A stretch of DNA of 64,000 nucleotides, from NCBI RefSeq assembly GCF_030268225.1, contig NZ_BSQG01000003.1, positions 94,893-158,892 on the forward strand, written 5' to 3'. Below, in pieces: positions 34,726 through 44,148 of the stretch. A model generated the notes under the pieces. That model had not been told where the DNA came from and did not search any database. It saw only the letters and a list, made by a program, of their open reading frames with translations. Each line of letters opens with the position of its first letter. Within the stretch, counting starts at the first letter, position 1. The DNA comes from Nocardiopsis ansamitocini. GTDB lineage: Bacteria; Actinomycetota; Actinomycetes; Streptosporangiales; Streptosporangiaceae. Position numbers and translations under genes: made by a program.

Positions 34726-35709
34726 ATGGGGATGTTCCTGGTCAGGCGACTAGCGAACTACGTGGTTCTGGTGTTCTTGGCGACCACATTCGCCTACCTG
34801 CTGGCCGCGACCACGCTCGATCCGCGCGCCAACTTCGAGCAGATGCAGCCGCCGCCCTCGCCGGAGTCGGTCGACGCCCGGCTCTACCAGCTCAACCTCA
34901 ACGACAAGACCCCGTTGGCGGAGCGCTACACGACATGGGTCACCGGCGTCGCCACCGGCGACTTCGGGCAGACCATCCAGGGCAAACCGGTCAACACCGA
35001 GATCGCCCGCAAAGCCGGGGTGACCCTGCGCCTGATCATCGCCGGCACGATCATCGGCTGCACCACCGGAGTCGCCATCGGCGCCTACTCCGCGGTGCGC
35101 CAGTACCGGAAATTCGACAAGACGGCCACGGCTGCCGCGTTCTTCGTGCTCGCCGTGCCCACGGTCGTCATCGCGGTGACCCTCCAGGTCGCGGCGGCCT
35201 CGATCAACCAGGCGACCGGTGTGCAGATATTCCAGTACGGCGGTGAGTACACCTCAGGCCTGGACGCGGGGTTCTGGGGGACACTGGGCAACCGCCTGCA
35301 ACACATGGTCCTGCCGACGCTCACCCTGGCCATCGCCCTCTTCGCGGCGTTCAGCCGCTACCAGCGCAACATGATGCTCGACGTCCTCGGGTCGGACTTC
35401 GTGCGCACCGCCATGGCCAAGGGGCTCACCCGCCGGGCCGCTTTGTTCAAACACGCGCTGCGCACCGCACTCATCCCCACCGTCACCTACTTCACCTTCA
35501 CGTTCGGCATCCTGTTGGCCGGGACGACCTTCACCGAGAAGGTCTACGGCTGGAACGGGATGGGGGCCTGGGTCGTCGACTCGATCTTCACCAACGACGT
35601 CCACGCCGTCGCCGCAGTCTCCTGTTTCATGGCCGTGTGCGTCATGGCGGCCTCTTTCTTCTCCGACATCCTCTACGCCTGGCTCGACCCGCGGGTGAGG
35701 GTGGGCTGA
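34726..35709 (+). CDS. Oligopeptide ABC transporter permease (OppB/DppB)
   Basis: 327-residue permease with six predicted membrane helices. The N-terminal MFLVRRLANYVVLVFLATTFAYLL helix and the coupling EAA-like loop MAKGLTRRAALFKHALRTALIPTVTY near 230 are typical of DppB. GGGAGG precedes the ATG. First gene of a four-gene operon (permease, permease, double ATPase, binding protein) for import of peptides or similar oligomers. Confidence 0.9.
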   Translation: MGMFLVRRLANYVVLVFLATTFAYLLAATTLDPRANFEQMQPPPSPESVDARLYQLNLNDKTPLAERYTTWVTGVATGDFGQTIQGKPVNTEIARKAGVTLRLIIAGTIIGCTTGVAIGAYSAVRQYRKFDKTATAAAFFVLAVPTVVIAVTLQVAAASINQATGVQIFQYGGEYTSGLDAGFWGTLGNRLQHMVLPTLTLAIALFAAFSRYQRNMMLDVLGSDFVRTAMAKGLTRRAALFKHALRTALIPTVTYFTFTFGILLAGTTFTEKVYGWNGMGAWVVDSIFTNDVHAVAAVSCFMAVCVMAASFFSDILYAWLDPRVRVG

Positions 35710-35776
35710 TGGCCGATCAGGCGCAGCCCGCCACCGTTTCCTGCGCGACTGTCCGCACCACGTTGGAGAAGAACCG

Positions 35777-36703
35777 ATGAGCATGTCCGCTGAGCGCGTA
35801 GCGCTCGAAACCTCGACCGGACACGAAGGCGGCAGTGACGAGACCCGGGTCCCCGGCCGCTGGTCCGGGGTCCTGTCCCAGATGCTGCGCACCCGCCGCG
35901 TGGTCGTGGGACTGGTCATCCTGGCGCTCATGGCCGCCGCCGCGTGGCTGGGGCCGCTGATCAGCCCCTGGGAATTCGGAGAACGGGACTTCTCCAGCTT
36001 CCTCAAACCGCCCTCGCCCGAACACTGGCTCGGCACCGACAACACCGGTCGCGACATCTTCACCATCACGATGTCCGGTCTGCAGAAGTCGCTGATCATC
36101 GGCTTGCTCGTCGCGGTCATCACCACCACGTTCGCCGCCGTCGTCGGAGCGTTCGCCGGCTATTTCACGGGCGTCAGCGACCGGGCGCTCATGTGGATCA
36201 CCGACCTCGCCCTGGTGCTGCCCAGCTTCCTGATCCTCGCCATCCTCTCCCCGGTACTGCGGACCAGCGGCTGGCTCGTCTTCGTCCTCCTGCTCGCCGC
36301 GTTCGGCTGGATGGTCACCGCCAAGATGATCCGGGGCATGACCATCTCGCTCAAGGAACGCGAGTACGTGCACGCCGCGCGCTTCATGGGCGTCCCGGCC
36401 TGGAAGATCATCTTCCGCCACATCATTCCCAACATGTCGTCGCTGCTCATCGTGGACGCCACCATCAACGTCAGCTCCGCGATCATCGCCGAGACGGCCC
36501 TGTCCTACTTCGGATTCGGTGTCCAGCCGCCCGACGTCACCCTGGGCTCCCTCATCGCCGTGGGCGCGCGCCAGGCCGTCACCCACCCGTGGACCTTCGT
36601 CTTCTGCACCGGCCTACTGGTCCTGCTCGTCCTGGCCGTCAACATGATCGGCGACGGGCTGCGGGACGCACTCGACCCCCAGTCCAAGTCCCGCCGGGCC
36701 TAA
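35777..36703 (+). CDS. Oligopeptide ABC transporter permease (OppC/DppC)
   Basis: 308-residue permease, partner of the preceding one. The LGTDNTGRDIFTITMSGLQKS motif near residue 80 and the EAA loop with REYVHAARFMGVPAWKIIFRHIIPN near 200-220 are hallmarks of DppC. GGAG lies before ATG 35777. The residues from 40 to 60 form the first helix after a cytosolic tail. Confidence 0.9.
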   Translation: MSMSAERVALETSTGHEGGSDETRVPGRWSGVLSQMLRTRRVVVGLVILALMAAAAWLGPLISPWEFGERDFSSFLKPPSPEHWLGTDNTGRDIFTITMSGLQKSLIIGLLVAVITTTFAAVVGAFAGYFTGVSDRALMWITDLALVLPSFLILAILSPVLRTSGWLVFVLLLAAFGWMVTAKMIRGMTISLKEREYVHAARFMGVPAWKIIFRHIIPNMSSLLIVDATINVSSAIIAETALSYFGFGVQPPDVTLGSLIAVGARQAVTHPWTFVFCTGLLVLLVLAVNMIGDGLRDALDPQSKSRRA

Positions 36704-36717
36704 GGGAGGGAACCCCG

Positions 36718-38919
36718 ATGAACAACACCGAGACCACGACCGCGCCCGACCCGGCCCCGACCCGGTCCGGCGACGTTCCCGTGCTCGAAGTCGACAACCT
36801 GCACGTCACCTTCCCCGGGGTGAACAAGGCCCCCGACATCAAGGCCGTGCGCGGTGTCAGCTACCGGCTCAACCGCGGCGAGATCCTCGGGATCGTCGGC
36901 GAATCCGGTTCCGGGAAGTCGGTGTCGTCCCTGGCGGCGATGGGGCTGCTCCCCGAGTACGCCGAGGTGACCGGTTCGGTCCGGCTCAAAGGCCAGGAAC
37001 TGCTCGGCCTCGACGACCAGCGCCTTGCCAAGGTCCGCGGCAAGGTCATCTCGATGGTCTTCCAGGACCCCCTCTCGGCGCTGACCCCGGTCTACACCGT
37101 CGGCGACCAGCTCGCCGAGGCCGTCCGGGTGCACGACTCCACGGTCTCCAAACAGCAGGCGCTGACCCGGGCGGCCGAACTGCTCGCCCTCGTGGGCATC
37201 CCCAACGCGGCCCAGCGCCTCAAGGCGTTCCCGCACGAATTCTCCGGCGGTATGCGCCAACGGGTCATGATCGCCATGGCCATGGCCAACGACCCCGACG
37301 TCATCATCTGCGACGAGCCCACGACCGCACTCGACGTCACCATCCAGGCCCAGGTCCTCGAACTGCTCAAGACCGCGCAGCGCGAGACCGGCGCCGCCAT
37401 CGTCATGATCACCCACGACCTCGGCGTCGTGGCGGGCTTCGTGGACCGCGTCCTGGTCATGTACGCAGGGCGCCCGGTCGAGATGGGAACCGTCGACGAG
37501 GTCTACTACCGCACGCGCATGCCCTACACGATGGGTCTGCTCGGAGCGATCCCCAGGCTCGACCTGGAGGAGAAGACCCCGCTGGTGCCCATCAAGGGCA
37601 ACCCGCCCTCGCTGGCCGCGTTGCCCCCGGGCTGCCCCTTCGCTCCGCGGTGCCCGATCGCCCTGCCCCAGTGCTCCGCCGGAGAGCCCCAGCTTCTCAC
37701 CATCGGAGCCCAGCCCAGCACCGCGGAGATCGACGCGGTCGGCCAGTCCCAGGCCGCCGCGTCCGAGCCGGCACGGAGCAGTACGGTCGAACACCGTTCG
37801 GCCTGTATCCGTTCCGGGGAGATCGACACCGAGAACTGGACCGCCGCCGACATCTACCCCCTGCCCGAGATCCCCGCTGACGCCGTCGCCCGGCTCCCCC
37901 GCGCGGACCGTCCGGTGGTGCTGGAGGTCGACGACCTCATCAAGCACCACCCCCTGCTCAAGGGAGCGCTGTTCAAGCGTCGTGTCGGCACGGTGTACGC
38001 CGTCGACGGCATCAGCTTCGACATCCGCGAGCGCGAGACCCTCGGCCTCGTCGGGGAGTCGGGGTGCGGCAAGTCCACCACGCTGATGGAGATCCTCAGC
38101 CTGGACCGACCCGCGCGCGGGAAGGTCGTGGTCCTTGGCAAGGAGTCGGGACGGCTGTCCAGGCGTGAGCGCTTCAAGATCCGCCGCGACATGCAGGTCG
38201 TCTTCCAGGACCCCATGTCCTCGCTGGACCCGCGGATGCCGGTCTTCGAGATCATCGCCGAGCCCCTGCGCACCCACTCCTACCCCAGGAGCAGGCTCAA
38301 CGCGCGGGTCCGCGAACTCCTGGCCCTGGTGGGCCTCGACCCCGCGCACGCCTCCCGTTACCCGGCGGAATTCTCCGGCGGCCAGCGCCAGCGCATCGGC
38401 ATCGCCCGCGCGCTCGCCCTGGAGCCGAAGGTCCTCGTCCTGGACGAGCCCGTCTCGGCACTGGACGTGTCCATCCAGGCCGGTGTGGTCAACCTGCTGG
38501 AGGAACTCCAGGCCAGGCTCGGCCTCGCCTACCTCTTCGTCGCCCACGACCTGTCGGTCATCCGGCACCTGGCCGACCGGGTCGCCGTCATGTACCTCGG
38601 CAAGATCGTCGAGATCGGCGACGTCCACTCCATCTACACCGAACCGGCCCACCCCTACACCCAGGCGCTCCTGTCGGCGATCCCCATCCCCGACCCGGAG
38701 AAGGAGCGGAGCCGGACCCACATCGTGCTGGAGGGTGACCTGCCCAGCCCGGCGAACCCGCCATCGGGATGCAGCTTCCGCACCCGCTGCCCGAAGTTCC
38801 AGGCGCTCCCGGAGAGCGACCGGCGGCGCTGCCTCTCCGAAGAGCCCGCCATCCGGCCCTTGACCGGAGACGACCACGCCACCGCGTGTCACTACGCGCA
38901 AAAACGCGTCGTCGTCTGA
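36718..38919 (+). CDS. Fused double ATPase of the oligopeptide transporter (OppD-OppF)
   Basis: 733-residue protein with two complete ABC ATPase modules, equivalent to OppD and OppF in one chain. Domain 1: Walker A GESGSGKS at about 61-68, FSGGMRQR, Walker B VIICDEPTTALD. Domain 2: Walker A GESGCGKST at about 446, FSGGQRQR, LVLDEPVSALD. Each half ends with the cysteine-containing oligopeptide-ATPase tail (PPGCPFAPRCP and PSGCSFRTRCP). GGGAGGG precedes the ATG. The fusion removes the need to assemble a heterodimer; both halves look catalytically intact. Confidence 0.93.
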   Translation: MNNTETTTAPDPAPTRSGDVPVLEVDNLHVTFPGVNKAPDIKAVRGVSYRLNRGEILGIVGESGSGKSVSSLAAMGLLPEYAEVTGSVRLKGQELLGLDDQRLAKVRGKVISMVFQDPLSALTPVYTVGDQLAEAVRVHDSTVSKQQALTRAAELLALVGIPNAAQRLKAFPHEFSGGMRQRVMIAMAMANDPDVIICDEPTTALDVTIQAQVLELLKTAQRETGAAIVMITHDLGVVAGFVDRVLVMYAGRPVEMGTVDEVYYRTRMPYTMGLLGAIPRLDLEEKTPLVPIKGNPPSLAALPPGCPFAPRCPIALPQCSAGEPQLLTIGAQPSTAEIDAVGQSQAAASEPARSSTVEHRSACIRSGEIDTENWTAADIYPLPEIPADAVARLPRADRPVVLEVDDLIKHHPLLKGALFKRRVGTVYAVDGISFDIRERETLGLVGESGCGKSTTLMEILSLDRPARGKVVVLGKESGRLSRRERFKIRRDMQVVFQDPMSSLDPRMPVFEIIAEPLRTHSYPRSRLNARVRELLALVGLDPAHASRYPAEFSGGQRQRIGIARALALEPKVLVLDEPVSALDVSIQAGVVNLLEELQARLGLAYLFVAHDLSVIRHLADRVAVMYLGKIVEIGDVHSIYTEPAHPYTQALLSAIPIPDPEKERSRTHIVLEGDLPSPANPPSGCSFRTRCPKFQALPESDRRRCLSEEPAIRPLTGDDHATACHYAQKRVVV

Positions 38920-38977
38920 CCCCACTCCCGGTTCCCGCGTGTACGCGGTGGACCGGTAACCCCCGAGGAGGAACTGC

Positions 38978-40696
38978 ATGCGATTCAGGAAGAGCGCGGC
39001 GCTGACCGCACCGGTGCTGGCACTGGCGCTTCTCGCCAGCGCCTGTTCCGGCAGCGGCGACGGCAACGAGAACGGTGGCTCCGAGGAGACCCTCGCCGAC
39101 ATCCCCGCCCAGGACATGAACCCCCAGGAGCGCGACGCCGTGCAGGACGGCGGGACGTTCAAGTGGGGCCTCAACGAGTACCCCGCTCAGTACAACATGT
39201 GGCACCCCGACGGCAACCTCGCCAACGTCCGCAGGATCGTGTCCGGGGTCATGCCCATCGCCACCCTCTACGACGAGGCGGGTGCGTTCAGCGCCAACAC
39301 CGACTACATCGAGGAGTACGGGGTCAGCGAGGACGGCCTCACGGTCGACTACACGCTTAACCCCGACGCCGTGTGGTCCGACGGCGAGCCCATCACCTGG
39401 GAAGACTACAAGGAGCAGGCCGAGGCGGTCGGCGGCGCGAAGGGCGACGACTACCTGGTCGGCAGCACCGACGGCTACGAGCAGGTCAAGGAGGTTCGCA
39501 AGGGCGACGACGAGTACTCCTTCTCGCTCGTCTTCGACGAGCCCTACGGCGAGTGGCCCAAGCTGTTCGACCCGCTGTACCCCAAGGAGTACATGACCGA
39601 CCCCGACAAGTTCAACGAGGGCTACGTCAGCGAGCTCCCCGTGACCGCCGGGCCCTTCGGCGATGTCGAGTTCGACGACACGGCCGAGACCGTCACGGTC
39701 ACCCGCGACGAGGACTGGTGGGGCGAGCCGGCCAAGCTGGACAGCATCATCTTCCACAACTACGCCAACGACGCTCTCGCCCAGGTCTTCAACAACGACG
39801 AGCTCGACGGGTTCTACCTCGGTACCGACGCGGCCGGCTACGCGCTGCTCAAGGACAAGGAGAACACCCGTCTCACCAAGGCCGTCAACAACGGCTACCG
39901 CTTCATCCAGCTCAACGGCGCCAGCCCCAAGCTGGAAGACGTCCGGGTCCGTCAGGCCGTCGTGCACGGCATCGACCGCTCCGCCCTGGCCCAGGCCTCG
40001 CTCGAAGCCGTCGAATGGACCACCGACCCGCTGGTGAACCGACTGCTGCGTTCCAGCCAGAACGGCTTCCAGGACAACAGCGAAGGTTTCGGCGAGTACG
40101 ACCCCGAGAAGGCCGGGCAACTTCTCGACGACGCGGGCTGGGTCCAGGAGTCCGAGGGCGCAACGCGCACCAAGGACGGCGAGCCCCTGGAGATCCGCTG
40201 GGTCGCCTCCGCCGACCTGCAGGTCGCCAAGGACGAGGCCGAGATCGCCCAGGCCATGCTCAAGGACATCGGCGTGGACGTCAAGATCGAGGCGGTCCCG
40301 GGCAACTCGCTGTTCACCGAGTACGTCATCCCCGGAAACTACGAGGCGGCCACGTACGTCCTCACCGGAACCAACCCGTTCGCCGGCGACTCCTACGGCA
40401 ACTACGGCGGACCGTTCGGTGAAACCGAGGAGGGCGAGCCCAACTGGGGCAACAACACCGCCAAGATCACCACCGACGAGGTCAACGAGAAGTTCGACGC
40501 GTTGAAGAAGGAGACCGACCCCGAGCGCTACGCCGAACTCGCCAACGAGATCGACCGCGCCCTGTGGGAGAACGGCCAGGCAGTGCCGTTCTTCCAGCGT
40601 CCCGGCCTCTACGCGGTCAACGCCGACATCGCCAACTGGGGCGAGCACGGACTCGCCTCCCTCATCTACACCGACATCGGCTGGGTCCAGGAGTAA
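38978..40696 (+). CDS. Oligopeptide-binding lipoprotein (OppA/SBP_bac_5)
   Basis: 572-residue cluster C substrate-binding lipoprotein. Signal peptide with lipobox LLASAC at about residues 18-23, a Gly/Asn/Glu-rich linker, then the SBP_bac_5 domain with TLYDEAG, VWSDGEPITWEDYKEQ near 130 and VRQAVVHGIDRSAL near 330. GAGGAGG precedes the ATG. Closes the operon, followed by a strong terminator. Ligand could be peptides, but related binding proteins also take cello-oligosaccharides or opines. Confidence 0.92.
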   Translation: MRFRKSAALTAPVLALALLASACSGSGDGNENGGSEETLADIPAQDMNPQERDAVQDGGTFKWGLNEYPAQYNMWHPDGNLANVRRIVSGVMPIATLYDEAGAFSANTDYIEEYGVSEDGLTVDYTLNPDAVWSDGEPITWEDYKEQAEAVGGAKGDDYLVGSTDGYEQVKEVRKGDDEYSFSLVFDEPYGEWPKLFDPLYPKEYMTDPDKFNEGYVSELPVTAGPFGDVEFDDTAETVTVTRDEDWWGEPAKLDSIIFHNYANDALAQVFNNDELDGFYLGTDAAGYALLKDKENTRLTKAVNNGYRFIQLNGASPKLEDVRVRQAVVHGIDRSALAQASLEAVEWTTDPLVNRLLRSSQNGFQDNSEGFGEYDPEKAGQLLDDAGWVQESEGATRTKDGEPLEIRWVASADLQVAKDEAEIAQAMLKDIGVDVKIEAVPGNSLFTEYVIPGNYEAATYVLTGTNPFAGDSYGNYGGPFGETEEGEPNWGNNTAKITTDEVNEKFDALKKETDPERYAELANEIDRALWENGQAVPFFQRPGLYAVNADIANWGEHGLASLIYTDIGWVQE

Positions 40697-40725
40697 CCGA
40701 AAAGACCATCCGCAGCCGGACGACG

Positions 40726-40761
40726 AAGGGCCCCGCGCGACGAGCCTCGCGCGGGGCCCTT
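40726..40761. terminator. 15-bp perfect-stem bidirectional terminator
   Basis: AAGGGCCCCGCGCGA (40726-40740) and TCGCGCGGGGCCCTT (40747-40761) pair perfectly over 15 bp around a 6-nt loop, between the convergent oligopeptide operon and the small membrane protein gene. Confidence 0.9.
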
Positions 40762-40766
40762 CCGCG

Positions 40767-41153
40767 TTACGACCGGCGTGCCGCGCGCACCAGCAGCCAT
40801 CCCGCTACGGCTCCGAGCAGGGAGATCACCGCGCAGGCAAGGAACAGGGCCGGGTCGGGGTCGGGAGCGACCGCCGTCAGCGCCCCGTCCAACAGGGTCA
40901 ACAGAACCGGTGCGCCCAGTACCGCCAGCGCGTTGCGCCCGAGACGGCGCCGTTCCGGAGCACGGTGCGCGAGGCCGGCCACCACCGCGACCAGCAGATA
41001 GCACACGAAGCCGATGCCGCCGTTCCACAGCACCGCCCCCTCGAAACTGCTCAGTTCCTCGGGAGAGGCGAGCCACACCACCGCCACGGTGCCGGCCACC
41101 TTGAGGGCGAACCACGACACCGATCCCACCAGCCACGAGACAATGACGTCCAT
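40767..41153 (-). CDS. Small four-helix membrane protein
   Basis: 128 residues with four hydrophobic segments (about 5-27, 43-63, 75-95 and 102-122). AAGGAGA seven bases before the ATG supports the start. No recognised family. It begins 15 bp after the end of the 451-residue pilin-leader gene on the same strand and may belong to that transcript, but nothing in its sequence links it to pili. Confidence 0.7.
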   Translation of the reverse strand: MDVIVSWLVGSVSWFALKVAGTVAVVWLASPEELSSFEGAVLWNGGIGFVCYLLVAVVAGLAHRAPERRRLGRNALAVLGAPVLLTLLDGALTAVAPDPDPALFLACAVISLLGAVAGWLLVRAARRS

Positions 41154-41168
41154 TCCGTTTCTCCTTGC

Positions 41169-42524
41169 TCACGCACACTCGGTGTAGTCGACGTACTGGC
41201 GCTCGTCACCGTTCGGGGCCCCCAGGTACTCGGCGTCGGTGACGGTCATCGAGGTGTCCCCCCAGGTCCCGCCCAACCCCAGGCCCACCCCGACCTTCAC
41301 GCTGGCCGCCACCTCCTGGATGTTGTTCTCGTTGGCGTACTCCGTGCGCGATGTCCGCCCGTTCTCGAACACCCACCGTTCGAACGGGCTCGGATCGGTC
41401 CCCAACTCGGTGGGGGCCATGGAGTCCCAGGTCAGCGGAATCACCTGATCGTCCACGATGAGCCCGATCCAGGACTCCACCATCGCGCGCTCCTGCGCCG
41501 TCTCGACCGGGAGTTCGGTCGTGGTCACCGTCGACCCGCTGCCTTCCGTCGCGACCTGTGACAGCGTCAGACCGGTGATCCGGCCCTCGGCATCGCGGGT
41601 CACGCTCATCAACCCGGTCCGCCCGCCGACCGGTTTCCAGCGACCGACCACCCAGTTCGCGCCCACACTCGCCGAGCCGTTCAACTCGTAGGTGGTCGTG
41701 ACGCTGCCGTCGCGGTGGTCGGTGGACTCGTTGAGCGCGGCGGTCACACCGACGGCACCGTCGACCTTGAGCTTCGGGCTGATCGACCACCCCTCGATCC
41801 CGTCGTCACCGGTGGAGCCGGTGCCGCCACCGTCCGTCCCGGACCGTTCTCGGTCGTTGCCGATGCTCAGACCGGCCTCCGCGGTCGCCCGCACCCCCGA
41901 CTCGATCCCGGAACGGGTGATGTGCGGGTCGGGGATGTCCGGCCCGGCGACCCAGTCCGTGATCCATCCGGCGATCGGACTGACGCGTTTGGTGAGGTCG
42001 ATCTTCTGCTTGGTCCGGAGGTCCTCGGCGAGTTGGGCAGCCTCCTCCGGGGAGTCGAAGACCCAGGTCGAACCGTTGGGAAAACTGAGGTTTCCGGTAA
42101 CGCCGACTTCGGCGCCCAGATTGAACGCCTTGGTGACGTTGATGCTGGCCCCGGCGCCGAGAGTCGCCTCCAACCTGGCCGTGTCGACGAGAGTCAACTG
42201 CGTGCGGCCGTCGGAGAAGGTCTCGGTGATGAAGGAGAACTCCTCGCCGAGGGTGATGAGCACCTCGACGCTCATCCCGCCCATCTCGGTTATACGGCTC
42301 TGCAGGCAGCGCTCCGGCCGGTAATCGGCATCGGCGGAGGGAGCCGGCTCCGGGTCGCAGCCACCGAGGTCGAGTGCCAGGCACACCGACCGCCGGATCG
42401 AGTCGGTGATCGGTCCCGGGGCGAGGGCGACCACGAGCGCGGACAGGACGAGGGCGGCGAGCAGGATGACGGCGACGTACTCGATGAGGCTGCCCCCGGC
42501 GTCGTCGCCCCGTAGGCGTTGCAT
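41169..42524 (-). CDS. Large secreted protein with Flp-type class III prepilin leader
   Basis: 451-residue protein. The N-terminus has the class III (Tad) prepilin processing motif DDAG-GSLIEY with Glu at +5 and Tyr at +6 after Gly10, then a hydrophobic helix to about residue 34. A Cys-rich ALDLGGCDPEP segment and a long beta-rich, Gly/Thr-rich domain without membrane segments follow. Real Flp pilins are 50-90 residues, so this is a pilin-like stem with a big C-terminal head. Similar uncharacterised proteins occur in Streptomyces. The stump at 43827 shares the leader and the C-x-ALDL-x-GCD motif. MinD-like gene lies upstream on the same strand. Confidence 0.75.
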   Translation of the reverse strand: MQRLRGDDAGGSLIEYVAVILLAALVLSALVVALAPGPITDSIRRSVCLALDLGGCDPEPAPSADADYRPERCLQSRITEMGGMSVEVLITLGEEFSFITETFSDGRTQLTLVDTARLEATLGAGASINVTKAFNLGAEVGVTGNLSFPNGSTWVFDSPEEAAQLAEDLRTKQKIDLTKRVSPIAGWITDWVAGPDIPDPHITRSGIESGVRATAEAGLSIGNDRERSGTDGGGTGSTGDDGIEGWSISPKLKVDGAVGVTAALNESTDHRDGSVTTTYELNGSASVGANWVVGRWKPVGGRTGLMSVTRDAEGRITGLTLSQVATEGSGSTVTTTELPVETAQERAMVESWIGLIVDDQVIPLTWDSMAPTELGTDPSPFERWVFENGRTSRTEYANENNIQEVAASVKVGVGLGLGGTWGDTSMTVTDAEYLGAPNGDERQYVDYTECA

Positions 42525-42585
42525 ACCGTGGACGCTAAGGAATCGGACCGCCGGGCGAACAGAAACCTACGACCCCATCCGGACC

Positions 42586-42601
42586 GGGCCCCAGGGCCCA
42601 A
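42586..42601. promoter_or_regulatory. GGGCCC box pair upstream of the large pilin-leader gene
   Basis: GGGCCCCA (42586-42593) and GGGCCCAA (42594-42601) are adjacent 8-bp direct repeats in the 96-bp gap between the MinD-like gene and the 451-residue pilin-leader gene. They match boxes before flp and before the MinD-like gene. Confidence 0.45.
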
Positions 42602-42620
42602 GCGCCTCAAAGGGCGCGGC

Positions 42621-43607
42621 TCACCCGAACCCTCCGGCGACCTCGGCCGCCAGTTCCAGGTAGGCCAGCCGGGTCGCCGGGCGCAGCCGCTCCAGTTCGA
42701 TCGACGAACCCTGCTCCAGGTGCGGATCCTCCGGGACGCGCACCACTCTGCGGCACCGTCCGGCGAAGTGTCCCTCCAACTGGCCGATGTCCACGGTCGC
42801 GCCCTTGCCCGCTCGGGAGATCACCACGACGGCGTTCTTGGCCAGCAAGCCGTGGTCGTGCGCCTCCAGCCAGTCCAGGGTTGCCGAAGCGCTGCGCGCC
42901 CCGTCGACGGACGGCGGGCTGACCAGCACCATCTGGTCGGCCAGGGCCAGGATCTCGTTCATCGCGGCGTGCAGCATCCCGGTGCCGCAGTCGGTGATGC
43001 AGATGGAGTAGAACCGCTCGACGATCGCCGCGACATCGCGGTAGTCCGTCCCGCTGAACGCCTCGCTCACCGCGGGGTCCACGTCGGAGGCCAGGAACTC
43101 CAGCCGCGACACGGCCTGGCTGGTGTAGCCCCGTACGTCGGCGTAGCGGCGTACGTCCTGCTGGTTGTTGAGGAGGTCACGGACGGTGCGTTCGGTTCGC
43201 AGTTCGGCCGGGAGGCGGTCGGTGAGGGTGCCCCGGTCGGGGTTGGCGTCCACGGCGATCACCCGGTCGCCCCGTTCGGAGGCCAGTACCGATCCCAGGC
43301 CCACGGCCGTGGTGGTCTTGCCGACCCCGCCCTTCAGGCTCAGGACGGCGACCCGGTGGTGTCCACCGGCGATGGGGGACCGCGCCTGGCCGCGAAGTGC
43401 CCGCCGGTGCAGTTCGGCTTTGGAGTCCCCCGGGTTGATCAGTCCCCTGCTGGCGGTGAACAACGCCCGCCGCCATCCGCCACTGGGAGGCCTCTTGGCC
43501 GGTTTGAGCAGGTTCTCCGGGGTCAGGTCCGCCGTCGAACCGACGAAGAAGGCCGACGCGGGTGCCTGGTGCGGATTCGGGCGAGGAGCGGGGGAGGAGA
43601 AAGACAC
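42621..43607 (-). CDS. MinD/ParA-like ATPase
   Basis: About 328 residues from GTG 43607 (AGGAAG seven bases upstream). The N-terminal 100 residues are linker-like, containing WRRALFTASRGLINPG. Then comes a deviant Walker A VAVLSLKGGVGKTTT, IAVDANPDRGTL and ITDCGTG, all typical of the actinobacterial MinD-like ATPases found near secretion loci. Unlike the TadZ domain at 55.9 kb it keeps both signature lysines. It could position the pilin-like proteins or their export site at the membrane. The open frame continues upstream to 43808, but that part has no site or homology. Confidence 0.82.
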   Translation of the reverse strand: MSFSSPAPRPNPHQAPASAFFVGSTADLTPENLLKPAKRPPSGGWRRALFTASRGLINPGDSKAELHRRALRGQARSPIAGGHHRVAVLSLKGGVGKTTTAVGLGSVLASERGDRVIAVDANPDRGTLTDRLPAELRTERTVRDLLNNQQDVRRYADVRGYTSQAVSRLEFLASDVDPAVSEAFSGTDYRDVAAIVERFYSICITDCGTGMLHAAMNEILALADQMVLVSPPSVDGARSASATLDWLEAHDHGLLAKNAVVVISRAGKGATVDIGQLEGHFAGRCRRVVRVPEDPHLEQGSSIELERLRPATRLAYLELAAEVAGGFG

Positions 43608-43705
43608 CGTTGCGCTTCCTAACACTGCTGTCGGCAAAGCGTGGGCATTGGACGCCGACCTGAATCCTACGCAGCGAGATGGGCCTGACACGAACCGAGC
43701 GGAGA

Positions 43706-43760
43706 TTGGGCCCGGCAAGGAACCATTGGGCCCAACGCAGGGCCCTAAAAAGCTGGGCCC
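43706..43760. promoter_or_regulatory. cluster of four GGGCCC boxes in a divergent promoter region
   Basis: TTGGGCCC at 43706-43713, TTGGGCCCAA at 43726-43735, AGGGCCCT at 43739-43746 and TGGGCCC at 43754-43760 lie between the divergent MinD-like gene and the truncated pilin-leader gene. The second is a perfect 10-bp palindrome. Related pairs occur at 42586 and 50343. Confidence 0.55.
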
Positions 43761-43826
43761 CCTTTGAGAAAGAAACATCGAAATTACCCCGCCGCCCCCG
43801 CCCCACACCCACCGCGAGGTAGTCGC

Positions 43827-44148
43827 ATGTCGTTCCTCCGGCCGTCGCGTCCACGGCGAGAGACGGGAGCTGGGTTTCTGGAGTACACCGGCATTGCCAT
43901 CGTCGTGGCCGAGATCGCCGCGGCCGTCATCTTCGCGGGCGGAGGCACCGTCGCCACGATGATCGGCGACGGTGCCCAGGGAGCTGCGTGCACCGCACTG
44001 GACCTTGAGGGCTGTGACACTGCCGAGCCGATGGGCGGTGTTGCAGAGACCCTGGACCTCGACTCCAGCCCGGCGGCCCCGGAGAAGGCATTGTCATGCT
44101 GGCCGTTCATTCGGCCCCCCCTGGACGATTGCGATCCAGGCGGGAACG
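43827..44148 (+). pseudogene. truncated Flp-leader protein gene cut by an IS element
   Basis: First 107 codons of a protein with a class III prepilin leader: RRETG-AGFLEY (Gly14, Glu at +5, Tyr at +6), a hydrophobic helix to about residue 45, then C-x-ALDL-x-GCD as in the 451-residue protein at 41169. The left inverted repeat of an IS5-like element begins at 44149 and the rest of the gene is gone: the sequence right of the element encodes an unrelated FKBP. The frame runs on into the element and its transposase. It was probably once a full paralogue of the 41169 gene. Confidence 0.8.

Noticed and set aside
43706..43760. CRISPR-like or iteron repeat array
   Set aside because: The GGGCCC boxes are short, unevenly spaced and sit in a promoter region; no spacers, cas genes or replication genes.
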